DNA of 64,000 bases from Winogradskyella tangerina (GTDB lineage: Bacteria > Bacteroidota > Bacteroidia > Flavobacteriales > Flavobacteriaceae). The stretch is from contig NZ_QERF01000002.1 of NCBI RefSeq assembly GCF_003260205.1, positions 496,001 to 560,000 on the forward strand, given 5' to 3'. Position numbers and translations under genes: made by a program. Positions 1 to 11,465 of this stretch are shown here, one piece after another (within the stretch, counting starts at the first letter, position 1; every line of letters starts with the position of its first letter). The notes beneath the pieces were generated by a model. The model was not told the origin of the DNA. It did not search any database and worked only from the letters and a program-made list of their open reading frames with translations.

Positions 1-1927
<1,927 letters not shown>

Positions 1928-1995
1928 TTATTGTTTTTGGAGAGTTATTTTTTCCTTGGATAAAATTAAAAAATTAATACGCTAAGACTAAATTT

Positions 1996-2037
1996 CAGAT
2001 ATACTAAATGTTTATTTTTCGATAGGTATTATCTATC
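1996..2037 (-). promoter_or_regulatory. Candidate OxyR operator and -7 box of katG
   Basis: Positions 2022-2036 read ATAGGTATTATCTAT, an exact match to the OxyR element ATAGnTnnnAnCTAT, and the dyad extends one more pair to 2021/2037. On the minus strand, TATATCTG (2003-1996) is one base from the Bacteroidota -7 box TAnnTTTG. The dyad edge is 17 bp upstream of it, where an activator contacting sigma would sit. Only one strong element is seen; a second element at the 7-bp phased position is weak. Confidence 0.6.
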
Positions 2038-2109
2038 AATAATCTATTTAGAATAATTTTAAATAATAGCAAAGTATCTGCTTTGTTTAAGTTAAATTAC
2101 TTCTTAACC

Positions 2110-2117
2110 TAATTTTG
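2110..2117 (+). promoter_or_regulatory. -7 promoter box (TAATTTTG) of the 2197 gene
   Basis: The sequence matches TAnnTTTG exactly and would give a leader of about 75 nt before the ATG at 2197. A well-spaced -33 TTG is not evident. Confidence 0.45.
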
Positions 2118-2196
2118 CAAATAAAGATTAAACACAATTGTTAAATTTTTGTATCTAAAAATTAGTAATCTTATTTTTAAAAAAAGAAAAAGGAAA

Positions 2197-2916
2197 ATGC
2201 AATTGAAAAAGACTAACATTGAGGATAGACTCAAAGCACTAAAGCGCAAGGGAAATGTTGAGGATAGAATTATCGATGAAGTAAAAGCCATCCTAAGTGA
2301 AGATAATCAAAAAGACGATGCCATCTTGGAAACGCTTTCTAAAGGTCCTAACTCCGATCGTAACGATTTTAATTTCGACTTGTTAGAAACCGATCGCATT
2401 TATCACATTAGCCAGATTAAAAAAACTTGTGTCAACTATAGACTTCGTTTTCTAGACACTAAACTTTTTAAAGGTGAATTGCCCTATGAAGCCATATCAA
2501 AAATAAAGCAGCTCGAAAAAGAGCACAACACCGAACTCAAAGGGTTCAAGATTATTGCGCCGGCGAAATTATTCAAATTAGAGCATTACGATGATCCATT
2601 ATTGTTCGCTCCGATCGGTAATGGTTACTATTACCTTATTCATAAATGGGGTAATGATTTAAACTCATTTAGAAGAGCGATCATGTGGCCAATCAGAGAT
2701 TTTGAAAATTTCGTTTTCTGCATGTTTATCTTAAGTATTTTATTGACCGCAGCAATTCCTGAAGGCGTATTTTCGAACAAAGCTACAGCTGCCAATGCAG
2801 GTATTGTATTCTTGTTTGTGTTTAAGTCGGTGGTGGCATCAGTGATGTACTATGGTTACCTATCGGGAAAGAATTTTAGTGCGGCCATTTGGGATAGCAA
2901 ATACTACAATACCTGA
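2197..2916 (+). CDS. Hypothetical membrane protein, 239 aa
   Basis: I do not recognise this family. The ATG at 2197 is preferred over one 16 codons upstream because an AAGGA sequence sits just before it and the upstream residues are lysine-rich and unremarkable. The first 165 residues are soluble and charged. Two hydrophobic segments follow, at about residues 169-190 and 200-222, with the short tail after them. The protein is therefore probably anchored in the inner membrane by a C-terminal hairpin. It is divergent from katG and has its own -7 box, so co-regulation by peroxide is possible but not shown. It is followed closely by a DUF2007 gene. Confidence 0.75.
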   Translation: MQLKKTNIEDRLKALKRKGNVEDRIIDEVKAILSEDNQKDDAILETLSKGPNSDRNDFNFDLLETDRIYHISQIKKTCVNYRLRFLDTKLFKGELPYEAISKIKQLEKEHNTELKGFKIIAPAKLFKLEHYDDPLLFAPIGNGYYYLIHKWGNDLNSFRRAIMWPIRDFENFVFCMFILSILLTAAIPEGVFSNKATAANAGIVFLFVFKSVVASVMYYGYLSGKNFSAAIWDSKYYNT

Positions 2917-2953
2917 TTTTCAGAATTGTAAAATTCGTTCAATTTTCGTAACT

Positions 2954-2977
2954 TATAGGTACAATTTAATACCTATA
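2954..2977. repeat. Inverted repeat in front of the DUF2007 gene
   Basis: TATAGGTA (2954-2961) and TACCTATA (2970-2977) form a perfect 8-bp stem with an 8-nt loop. It ends 3 nt before the ATG at 2981. It could be an operator or a leader hairpin; nothing in the sequence decides between them. Confidence 0.5.
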
Positions 2978-2980
2978 GTT

Positions 2981-3223
2981 ATGAGCACTTCAGAATACAC
3001 CAAAATATATTACGGCAACTTTATACTTGTAACACGAGTTAAAGACGAATTAGAGCGCGTTGGTATTATCCCAATCATTAAAGACGAAGGTGAATCACAG
3101 CGCTTGGCTGGCTATGGTTCGTTAAATCAAGGCTACCAAGAGGTCTGGGTAAATAATGACGAACTAGACAAAGCTAACGCTATTGTAGAACAGGTAAAGT
3201 CTGAAATAAAAACCGCAGATTAA
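2981..3223 (+). CDS. DUF2007 family protein, 80 aa
   Basis: This is a small soluble protein of the DUF2007 family (putative prokaryotic signal-transducing protein, with a ferredoxin-like GlnB-type fold expected). The features are the N-terminal strand YGNFILVTRVKDEL, the acidic DEGES loop before the glycine turn AGYGS, and the VWVNNDELDKANAIV segment typical of the family. The open frame extends upstream to 2852, but that would overlap the preceding gene and add unrelated sequence, so the ATG at 2981 is chosen. The biochemical role of the family is unknown. A perfect 8-bp inverted repeat abuts the start codon. Confidence 0.8.
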   Translation: MSTSEYTKIYYGNFILVTRVKDELERVGIIPIIKDEGESQRLAGYGSLNQGYQEVWVNNDELDKANAIVEQVKSEIKTAD

Positions 3224-3259
3224 ATATTAGTTTATTGAGAATAGACTTTTGTTTTAGTA

Positions 3260-3736
3260 TTATTCCGCTTTTGTGAAAGTCCAAACAGTAGGTATTATTC
3301 CAGGAGTTTTGATTATTAATTCTAGGTCTGTTAAAGTATCAATCCAACCAAAAGGAAACCCATTCGTGCTTGGGTCATCATCGGTATTTTCAACTAAATA
3401 AATATAAGGGGCTTCGGCATTAATTATTGTAACTAACTCTTCAACTATTGCATAATTATGCGTTGCATTGCAAGTAGGACATGTAAAATCTGGGTTAAGA
3501 TTATCAATAAAGGTCAAGGTTCTATTAACTGTATCGAAAGTTAAAGTTCGTTCACCAGGATTCCAAGTAAATGTCTCAGTCACAAAATCACCTCCTTCGA
3601 GCATTATCAAATCCCAAGTACCTTCAAGGGGATCTATCATGGTCTCAGGCTCTGTTTCTACTGACTCATTTTCACATGAAAGTTGAAATACTATAAAAAG
3701 TGCATATAGTATATACTTTGAATATTTAGCGTTCAT
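3260..3736 (-). CDS. Lipocalin-like lipoprotein, 158 aa
   Basis: An N-terminal hydrophobic segment ends in QLSC, so cysteine 21 is the likely lipidated residue and the mature protein is membrane-anchored. After a short acidic linker, residues from about 36 read LEGTWDLIMLEGG, the opening strand typical of Bacteroidota lipocalin-like domains, and several beta-strand-like segments follow. A CPTC pair occurs near residue 88. The ligand and role are unknown. The gene is convergent with DUF2007 and lies downstream of the ABC-F gene on the same strand. Confidence 0.75.
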   Translation of the reverse strand: MNAKYSKYILYALFIVFQLSCENESVETEPETMIDPLEGTWDLIMLEGGDFVTETFTWNPGERTLTFDTVNRTLTFIDNLNPDFTCPTCNATHNYAIVEELVTIINAEAPYIYLVENTDDDPSTNGFPFGWIDTLTDLELIIKTPGIIPTVWTFTKAE

Positions 3737-3806
3737 AGATTTTTATTTTCAATATACTAATATATACTAAAAAAGACTACAATAGCTAAAGGCCAATAAT
3801 CGAATT

Positions 3807-5435
<1,629 letters not shown>

Positions 5436-5454
5436 TTAGGCTTTAAATTTTCGG

Positions 5455-5462
5455 CAAAAGTA
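5455..5462 (-). promoter_or_regulatory. -7 promoter box (TACTTTTG) of the ABC-F gene
   Basis: An exact TAnnTTTG on the minus strand ends 22 bp before the start codon at 5432, so the leader would be short. No convincing -33 TTG is seen. Confidence 0.5.
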
Positions 5463-5546
5463 GAAAATAAAAGCGATTGAGCGAAATAAATGACCCTTAT
5501 AACAAGATTTAACTAGGTATTAACAACACTTCAATATCGCAACACA

Positions 5547-5554
5547 TATTTTTG
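5547..5554 (+). promoter_or_regulatory. -7 promoter box (TATTTTTG) of the 5581 gene
   Basis: An exact TAnnTTTG lies 26 bp before the ATG at 5581. The ABC-F and TlpA-like genes are divergent and share this 148-bp intergenic region. Confidence 0.5.
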
Positions 5555-5580
5555 CTTACTAACTAACGGAAGTACTTTTA

Positions 5581-7032
5581 ATGTTGACTCGATATTGCAT
5601 ATTGTCCCTTGGCCTTATGGTAATGACTTTTGGATGTAAAGTAAATACAACTTCCGATAGTGATTACGCTTATGTTGGTGGTGAAATAATCAATCCGAAA
5701 AACAAAAACGTTATACTCTACAACACACAAGGCGACGTGATTGATTCCCTGTCCTTAGATGTGAACAACAGATTTATTTACAAAATTGAAAATATCAAAG
5801 CTGGGCTTTATTCGTTTACGCATGGTGGCGAATATCAGCTGATTTTACTGGAGCCAAGTGATAGTGTTATGTTTAGACTAAACACTTATGATTTTGATGA
5901 GTCCTTGGTTTTTACCGGTGAAGGTGCACGAAAGAACAACTACCTTATTGAGACGTATCTGGCCAATGAGCGTGAAGAGAAAAAACTTATGCGCTATTCT
6001 AAAATGGAACCAGAAGCCTTCAATGAATTTATTGAGGATAGACGTAAGCGCGATCTTACTAAATTTCATAACTTCCTGCAAGATCAACCAGAATCTGAAC
6101 TTTTCAAATCTATTATTGAAGCCAATATAAACTATAACTCCTATGCGGATAAGGAAATTTATCCATTCGCTTATTTTGGGAATAATAAATTGGTTCACAT
6201 TAAAGATTTACCCGAAGATTTTTATGCCTTCAGAAATGAGATCGATTACAATGCACACAACTTGAGTCACTTGTATTCATACAATCGATTTTTGTTTTCA
6301 CATATAGATAATGTTGCGGCTCACCTTCATTATGTCAACAATCCATATCACAATAAATTCGACAGGCACACCATGAATTACAACAAGTCGAAGCTTGATT
6401 TGATTGACAGTTTAATTTCAGACGAAACGATTAAGAATAGTCTTCTAAAATATAAGACAAGGGATTATGTGAGCCATAATCATACTGAAGATGATGCCAA
6501 TGAAATGTTGAATTACTTCCTTACTAAAAGTAGTAATGAAGAAGACAAGGAAAGTATGAAGGAACTCGTCTCGTCAATGAAATTATTGAGACAAGGTAAT
6601 TCTATTCCGAATTTGGCCATAATAAACTACGATGATTCTGAGCATAATCTCAATGAGATTATCAAAAAACCAACCATTATTTATTTTTGGTCCTCTAATT
6701 CTAAATCACAGTTTAGAAGTACACATTACAAAGTAAAAAGTCTAAAAGATAAATTTCCTAATGTTGATTTTGTTTCGATCAATCTTAATGTGAACGATGT
6801 AACTTCATGGAAAAGTATAATCAACAATTATGACTTCCCGAAGGATAACGAATACATTTTTAAGTACCCAACTGTTGCTCGTAAAGTATTGGCGGTAAAT
6901 TATTTAAATAAGGCCATCATTGTGAATGAAAACGCAATGATCCTTCACCCTAACGTTAATATTTTCAAGTCAGATTTTAACGAACTGTTGAGCAATTTGC
7001 TACAAAAAAAGCACCTCATTGCTAAAAAATAA
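5581..7032 (+). CDS. TlpA-like thioredoxin-fold lipoprotein without CxxC
   Basis: The signal peptide ends in MTFGC, so cysteine 19 is the likely lipid anchor. Residues from about 30 to 130 resemble the DUF4369 beta domain found in front of Bacteroidota TlpA proteins. The helical middle part is of unknown role. The last 140 residues form a thioredoxin-like domain beginning PNLAIINYDDSEHNLNEI, with the strand TIIYFW. At the active-site position (about residues 370-375) the sequence is SSNSKS, so both redox cysteines are missing. A normal disulfide reductase role is therefore unlikely, and a binding or structural role is more plausible. The stop codon lies inside the terminator of the convergent transaldolase gene. 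Confidence 0.8.
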   Translation: MLTRYCILSLGLMVMTFGCKVNTTSDSDYAYVGGEIINPKNKNVILYNTQGDVIDSLSLDVNNRFIYKIENIKAGLYSFTHGGEYQLILLEPSDSVMFRLNTYDFDESLVFTGEGARKNNYLIETYLANEREEKKLMRYSKMEPEAFNEFIEDRRKRDLTKFHNFLQDQPESELFKSIIEANINYNSYADKEIYPFAYFGNNKLVHIKDLPEDFYAFRNEIDYNAHNLSHLYSYNRFLFSHIDNVAAHLHYVNNPYHNKFDRHTMNYNKSKLDLIDSLISDETIKNSLLKYKTRDYVSHNHTEDDANEMLNYFLTKSSNEEDKESMKELVSSMKLLRQGNSIPNLAIINYDDSEHNLNEIIKKPTIIYFWSSNSKSQFRSTHYKVKSLKDKFPNVDFVSINLNVNDVTSWKSIINNYDFPKDNEYIFKYPTVARKVLAVNYLNKAIIVNENAMILHPNVNIFKSDFNELLSNLLQKKHLIAKK

Positions 7033-7038
7033 GGTGCT
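7003..7038 (-). terminator. Intrinsic terminator of the transaldolase gene
   Basis: AGCACCT (7010-7016) pairs with AGGTGCT (7032-7038). On the minus strand the hairpin is followed by a run of T (complement of 7003-7009). It lies inside the last codons of the convergent gene ending at 7032. Confidence 0.8.
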
Positions 7039-7062
7039 GTTATAATTAATCTTTAGATTTAA

Positions 7063-7716
7063 TTAATTTCCTTTTTTATAATCTGCTAAGAATTTTTCCA
7101 GACCAATATCTGTTAATGGATGCTTGAGCAATCCAACGATAGAACTTAATGGCCCAGTCATAACATCAGCACCAAGTTTTGCACAATCGATAACATGCAT
7201 GGTGTGTCTTACAGATGCAGCAAGGATTTGCGTATCAAAGGCGTAGTTATCAAAAATATGACGTATCTCAGCAATAAGATTTAAACCATCAGTAGAAATA
7301 TCATCTAAACGGCCAATAAATGGCGATACGTAAGTGGCGCCTGCTTTTGCTGCAAGTAAAGCCTGACCAGGTGAAAATACCAGTGTTACATTAGTTTTAA
7401 TGCCTTTATCAGAAAAGTACTTGCACGCTTTCACACCATCCTTAATCATAGGTAATTTAATTACTATTTGATCGTGTAACTCAGCTAAAGCCTCACCTTC
7501 TCTAACCATGCCTTCAAAATCAGTAGAGATGACCTCAGCCGAAACATCACCATCAACAATATTACAAATATCAACGTAGTGCTTCATAATATTATTTGTT
7601 CCGGTAATTCCTTCTTTTGCCATTAATGAAGGGTTGGTTGTAACACCGTCTAAAATACCCATATCCTGAGCTTCTTTGATCTGGTCTAGATTAGCCGTAT
7701 CAATAAAAAATTTCAT
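7063..7716 (-). CDS. tal: Transaldolase, small (TalC/FSA-type) subfamily
   Basis: This 217-residue TIM-barrel class I aldolase transfers dihydroxyacetone units in the non-oxidative pentose phosphate pathway. The Schiff-base lysine is K87 in VIKLPM. The N-terminal [10 protein letters not shown] and the GVTTNPSL loop are typical. At residue 61 the sequence is SAEV. Glutamate here is seen in true small transaldolases, whereas fructose-6-phosphate aldolases carry glutamine (AQV), so transaldolase activity is favoured. The length is typical. The gene is transcribed alone and has its own terminator. Confidence 0.92.
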   Translation of the reverse strand: MKFFIDTANLDQIKEAQDMGILDGVTTNPSLMAKEGITGTNNIMKHYVDICNIVDGDVSAEVISTDFEGMVREGEALAELHDQIVIKLPMIKDGVKACKYFSDKGIKTNVTLVFSPGQALLAAKAGATYVSPFIGRLDDISTDGLNLIAEIRHIFDNYAFDTQILAASVRHTMHVIDCAKLGADVMTGPLSSIVGLLKHPLTDIGLEKFLADYKKGN

Positions 7717-7854
7717 AATAAACTTGTTTTTATATCTCTTCTGCAGAGAATCAGTTGCGTTGTGTTTTAAATTGTCGCGAATTTACAACTAATCAACAGG
7801 ATGACCTTAATGCCATCTTCAAAATATATTAACAATTTACCAAGAATGGAAACC

Positions 7855-8253
7855 CTATTCGATAATTAAGGTATAGTTTTTAGAAGTACTAAAATTGCAA
7901 AGCGTATTTGGGTCGTTGTCAAAATTTCTAAAAGGTCCGTCGACATCTAGGAATATTGTAATATCAAAAATTCCAGATTCTTGTGGTGTCCCTTCCAAAC
8001 TAATGGTTCTGAAGTTAACGAAGAAATCCATTCCCTCGGGTAATCCCCTAACATCAAAAAAATAACGATAGTCGTCGTCCCTTGGTTCATTATTAATTTC
8101 TGCAGTCACATCAACATAATAATAATTCTCTGTGTTACCTATCGGAAACTGCTTATTGGGAAGTTCTGGTTCCTTAGGAAATATACATATTGGATCTTCA
8201 CAACTGGTGAATAAGAAGAACAATAAAATGAAGGAAAGTAAATGGTTTTTCAT
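7855..8253 (-). CDS. Small lipoprotein with a putative Ig (He_PIG-like) module
   Basis: The signal peptide ends in LFTSC, with cysteine 18 as the probable lipid site. The mature part of about 114 residues contains GLPEGMDFFVNFRTISLEGTP followed within a few residues by a GIFDITIFLDVDG strand. This order of LPxG, GTP and a final strand is the signature of putative immunoglobulin-like He_PIG modules. The protein is small and probably surface- or periplasm-exposed. Its function is unknown, and no partner is apparent from its neighbours. Confidence 0.7.
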   Translation of the reverse strand: MKNHLLSFILLFFLFTSCEDPICIFPKEPELPNKQFPIGNTENYYYVDVTAEINNEPRDDDYRYFFDVRGLPEGMDFFVNFRTISLEGTPQESGIFDITIFLDVDGPFRNFDNDPNTLCNFSTSKNYTLIIE

Positions 8254-8372
8254 AATAGCTCAATTTGTATGAAATACATCAAATAGCATACCGAACCACG
8301 TCCCTTTTAGGAATATTTAACAAAAATTTTAGCACTTCAAAACGGATACTGGAGCAACCAACAAATTGCCTT

Positions 8373-9176
8373 TTACAGTTTATAATGATTCATCAACAGC
8401 CTTTCATAGACTTTGTCTGGTAGGATACGCTTTAGCACGATGGAGAATTTTTGCATAAAAGCACCAACCTTATAATGAATCTTTGGTGATTTGGTATTGA
8501 TAATCTTAAAGATGGCCTGCGCCATTTCTTTTGGGTCATTACCATCATCGACATGCTCATCCATCATGGCTAAGGAATGACCGTATTTATCTTTGTACGG
8601 TGAATCATCCAAAACAGGTGCATGATAACGCCCTGCTGCTATATTGGTGGCAAAATCACCAGGTGCAACATTGGTCATTTCAATATTAAAATCTTTAAGT
8701 TCCATTCTGAAAGCCTCCGTAATAAGCTCAAGAGCTCCTTTACTAGCACTGTAAACTCCTCTAAATGGTAATCCCATATACCCTGCTATCGAAGTGATAT
8801 TGATAATTAAACCTGAATTTTGGCTACGCATTGAAGGCAAGACTGCCTTGATTACATTTATAGGTCCAAAAAAATTGGTTTCAAAATTGCGTTTTATTTC
8901 AACATCAGGAATTTCTTCAACCGGACCTGTAATTCCTGCCCCAGCATTATTAATTAGAACATCAATTCTAGACTCTTTTTCTAAGACTGTCGCCACACAA
9001 CTAAAAATGGTTTCGGGCAAGGTGACATCTAAAGCAACAATTGGAAATTTACTATCAGGATAATTATTAGGGTTGCGGCTGGTACCATATACTATAAATC
9101 CTTTATCTTGAAGAAACTCGCCGACCGATTTCCCAATTCCAGACGAACCGCCCGTGATTAAAACAACTTTAGACAT
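8373..9176 (-). CDS. Short-chain dehydrogenase/reductase
   Basis: This classical SDR has 267 residues. The nucleotide-binding TGGSSGIG is at residues 8-15, NNAG at 76-79, the catalytic serine at about 129 in NITSIAG, and YSASK with Y142 and K146. The C-terminal extension, rich in basic and hydrophobic residues (about 235-267), suggests a membrane-associated or lipid-type substrate, as in related family members, but the substrate cannot be read from sequence. The gene is single and lies downstream of the SRP RNA gene on the same strand. Confidence 0.9.
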   Translation of the reverse strand: MSKVVLITGGSSGIGKSVGEFLQDKGFIVYGTSRNPNNYPDSKFPIVALDVTLPETIFSCVATVLEKESRIDVLINNAGAGITGPVEEIPDVEIKRNFETNFFGPINVIKAVLPSMRSQNSGLIINITSIAGYMGLPFRGVYSASKGALELITEAFRMELKDFNIEMTNVAPGDFATNIAAGRYHAPVLDDSPYKDKYGHSLAMMDEHVDDGNDPKEMAQAIFKIINTKSPKIHYKVGAFMQKFSIVLKRILPDKVYERLLMNHYKL

Positions 9177-9254
9177 TATATTAGGTTAGACGTTGAAAGT
9201 TAAAAGTACGAAGTAAAAAGTTTTCTTGAAATAATGCCCTTAAATTTAGCGCAT

Positions 9255-9261
9255 AAAAAAA
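9255..9261 (-). terminator. ffs: T-run closing the SRP RNA transcript
   Basis: On the minus strand the closing helix of the SRP RNA (GGCAAG pairing with CTTGCC) runs directly into seven Ts. The terminal helix of the RNA thus serves as the terminator stem. Confidence 0.75.
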
Positions 9262-9355
9262 GGCAAGCTACCTACATCACACCGCTACGACCGCGTACCT
9301 TTGCTACGTTCCCGTCCTGGAGGATTAAGCAGGAGCTGGTTGTGTAGGACTTGCC
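9262..9355 (-). ncRNA. ffs: Signal recognition particle RNA, small bacterial type
   Basis: This RNA of about 94 nt is the scaffold of the signal recognition particle and binds Ffh. The domain IV core is recognisable on the minus strand: CCAGG, then a 3-bp stem capped by a GGAA tetraloop (ACGGGAACGT), then AGCA and AAGG. This corresponds to the conserved AGG/GGAA/AGCA pattern of the Ffh-binding loop. The two ends pair as GGCAAG and CTTGCC. A perfect TAnnTTTG box lies 5 bp before the 5' end and a T-run follows the 3' end, which fixes both ends within a few bases. Confidence 0.9.
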
Positions 9356-9360
9356 GGCTG

Positions 9361-9390
9361 CAAAGATACAACCTTTTAAAACTTTTACAA
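9361..9390 (-). promoter_or_regulatory. Promoter of the SRP RNA gene
   Basis: On the minus strand, TTG (9390-9388), a 19-bp spacer and TATCTTTG (9368-9361) form a textbook Bacteroidota sigma-ABfr promoter. The predicted start is at about 9355-9356, exactly where the RNA begins. Confidence 0.85.
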
Positions 9391-9454
9391 CCAAAAAACA
9401 ATCATTTTTAAACTGAATTATATTTAATAACTTGCCAAAAATCTTTCAAAAACA

Positions 9455-10483
9455 ATGCACTTGTATAAATATATTATCCTTATCTGCCTGAGTATATTCC
9501 TAATAAATTGTAACGGTACCAATGGTTCCGAACAAACGGGACTTAAAATTGACACTCAAATAAAATCGATTCATATAGGTGATACCCTAAATTTAACCAT
9601 CACCAACCCAAAAAATCTAAACATCACAAAAGTGAGCTATCAATTAGATGGCAAACCAATTGATAAGAATGCTGTTCTAAACGATATAACCTTGGGTAAA
9701 AAGTCCTTGACTGCAACTGTTAATTATGACGACGAAACAGAAACGATTAGTCAATCGATTAATATTTACAATAACGTAATTCCCGCCATATATTCATACG
9801 AAATTGTAAATACTTATCCTCACGATATTACCTCCTACACCCAAGGACTAGAATTTTATAATGGGGAGTTATATGAGAGTACAGGACAATATGGCGAATC
9901 GAAATTGAGAAAAGTAAATTTTGAAACGGGAGAAGTACTTCAGAATATTGATCTGGAAGATCGTTTTTTTGGTGAAGGGCTCACCATTTTAAATGACCAA
10001 CTTTATCAACTCACTTGGAAAGCCAAAAGAGGTTTCATTTACGATGTCAATACTTTTGAAAAAGTAAAAACTTTCAACTACGGAAAAAGTAAAGAAGGTT
10101 GGGGTATTTGTAATGATGGTACTACCTTATACAAAACTGACGGTACGGAAAAAATTTGGTTCATTAATCCCGATAACATGAAGGAGACAGGCCATATTGA
10201 GGTCTATACAGAAATAGGGAAAATACCTAGCCTTAACGAGTTAGAGTGGATAAATGGTAAACTTTTCGCCAATATTTATCAGCGTAATGGCGTGGTCATT
10301 ATCGACCCGAAAACAGGTGGTGTTGAAGGTGTAATTGACTTTAAACCACTCCGAAAACTCGTTACCAAACACGACGATCTCGATGTACTAAATGGCATTG
10401 CCTATCATCCAGAGCGCGAAACCATATTCGTAACTGGTAAGAATTGGGATAAACTATTCGAGGTGAAAATTAAAAAGAAGTAA
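9455..10483 (+). CDS. Glutaminyl-peptide cyclotransferase, plant-type beta-propeller
   Basis: This enzyme converts N-terminal glutamine of peptides to pyroglutamate. The signal peptide ends in FLINC, with cysteine 19 the likely lipid anchor, so it acts outside the cytoplasm. Residues of about 30-105 form an Ig-like lead-in domain. From about 112 onward the family hallmarks appear: PHDITSYTQGLEF, YESTGQYGESKLR, FFGEGLT, a LYQLTWK strand and LNELEW, ending with VLNGIAY and FVTGKNWDKLFEV. These identify the five-bladed glutamine cyclotransferase family. In Bacteroidota such enzymes are often lipoproteins that may cap exported proteins; that use is inferred here. Confidence 0.92.
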   Translation: MHLYKYIILICLSIFLINCNGTNGSEQTGLKIDTQIKSIHIGDTLNLTITNPKNLNITKVSYQLDGKPIDKNAVLNDITLGKKSLTATVNYDDETETISQSINIYNNVIPAIYSYEIVNTYPHDITSYTQGLEFYNGELYESTGQYGESKLRKVNFETGEVLQNIDLEDRFFGEGLTILNDQLYQLTWKAKRGFIYDVNTFEKVKTFNYGKSKEGWGICNDGTTLYKTDGTEKIWFINPDNMKETGHIEVYTEIGKIPSLNELEWINGKLFANIYQRNGVVIIDPKTGGVEGVIDFKPLRKLVTKHDDLDVLNGIAYHPERETIFVTGKNWDKLFEVKIKKK

Positions 10484-10570
10484 GTTCCCTCACTCTAAAT
10501 TAGTGTTCACTCATTCCTTATTTTTCGTTTGAATGCCTTTATGGTTCTTTGAAGTATAAATCAACCATTC

Positions 10571-11440
10571 ATGAAAAAGTCTTTATACATAGAAATTCCA
10601 GAACCATGCCATGAGGATTGGAGTAAAATGACCCTTGAAGAACAAGGTCGGCATTGTACCAAATGCCAAACCACCGTTGTTGACTTTACCAATAAAAGTG
10701 ATGAAGAGATCGTTAATATTTTGGCAAATGGTGCTCATCACTGTGGTCGTTTTAAGGCCGACCAACTCAATAGACAACTTACTTTAGAGCGCAAAGACAA
10801 AAACAACTATTTGTCTTGGGTAGCCTCTGGGCTGTTTGCCTTTCTCACCTTTGGAAATCAAGATGTTTACGCCCAAGGGACACCAAAAACCGTAAAAGTA
10901 GATACCCTACAAACTCCAACTGTTAAGGGAAAGAAAGCTATTTCTTTGGTAAATGAACAACTTGTAACTGGTACTGTATCAACTGCGAGTGATGGTCTGC
11001 CCTTACCAGGTGCAAATGTTTTCGTAAAAGGAACTAATCGAGGGGCATCAACCGATTTCGATGGTAAGTTTACCATTCGCACTCAAGTCGGCGAAACACT
11101 TATTTTTAGTTACGTTGGTTTTTTAGACAAAGAAATCAAAGTTGACACAACCTTAAAGTATCATGTAGAATTAGAGGTCGATCCGACACTCGAAGACGTA
11201 GTTGTTGGTGGTCTAATTAGCTATAGTTGTCGCCCAGATGGTTCTAGATATGAACGAAGCGATGGTTATTTTAAAGTTAATATTCAACGCAAAAAATGGT
11301 TAGAACGCAATAAAGCTTTTAGACAACGCGTAAGGGCTGAACGTAAAGCCAAACGAGAAGCCATAAGAAACGGCCAACGTGAACGCACGGCTGTGGGTAA
11401 ATTCTTTTATGGAATAAAACGACTGTTTTCTAAGAAATAA
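10571..11440 (+). CDS. Carboxypeptidase-regulatory-like protein with Cys-rich N-terminus
   Basis: Residues 1-61 form a cytoplasmic-looking module with cysteines C13, C29, C32 and C58, in the pattern PC...GRHCxxC...HHCGRF. This could bind metal and is known from other Bacteroidota proteins of unknown role. A hydrophobic segment follows at about 81-97, ending in VYAQ. A carboxypeptidase D regulatory-like beta-sandwich spans about 128-205 (LVTGTVS...PLPGANVFVKGTNRGASTDFDGKF). The C-terminal 50 residues are very rich in arginine and lysine. The function is not established. The layout suggests a cytosolic sensor module joined through the membrane to a periplasmic domain, although the basic tail complicates that reading. 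Confidence 0.8.
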   Translation: MKKSLYIEIPEPCHEDWSKMTLEEQGRHCTKCQTTVVDFTNKSDEEIVNILANGAHHCGRFKADQLNRQLTLERKDKNNYLSWVASGLFAFLTFGNQDVYAQGTPKTVKVDTLQTPTVKGKKAISLVNEQLVTGTVSTASDGLPLPGANVFVKGTNRGASTDFDGKFTIRTQVGETLIFSYVGFLDKEIKVDTTLKYHVELEVDPTLEDVVVGGLISYSCRPDGSRYERSDGYFKVNIQRKKWLERNKAFRQRVRAERKAKREAIRNGQRERTAVGKFFYGIKRLFSKK

Positions 11441-11465
11441 TATCTTTAGGCATCAAAATATTAAG

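Noticed and set aside
2852..2980. Longer version of the DUF2007 protein beginning at 2852
   Set aside because: The extra 43 residues overlap the preceding gene in another frame and do not resemble the family; the ATG at 2981 begins the conserved region.
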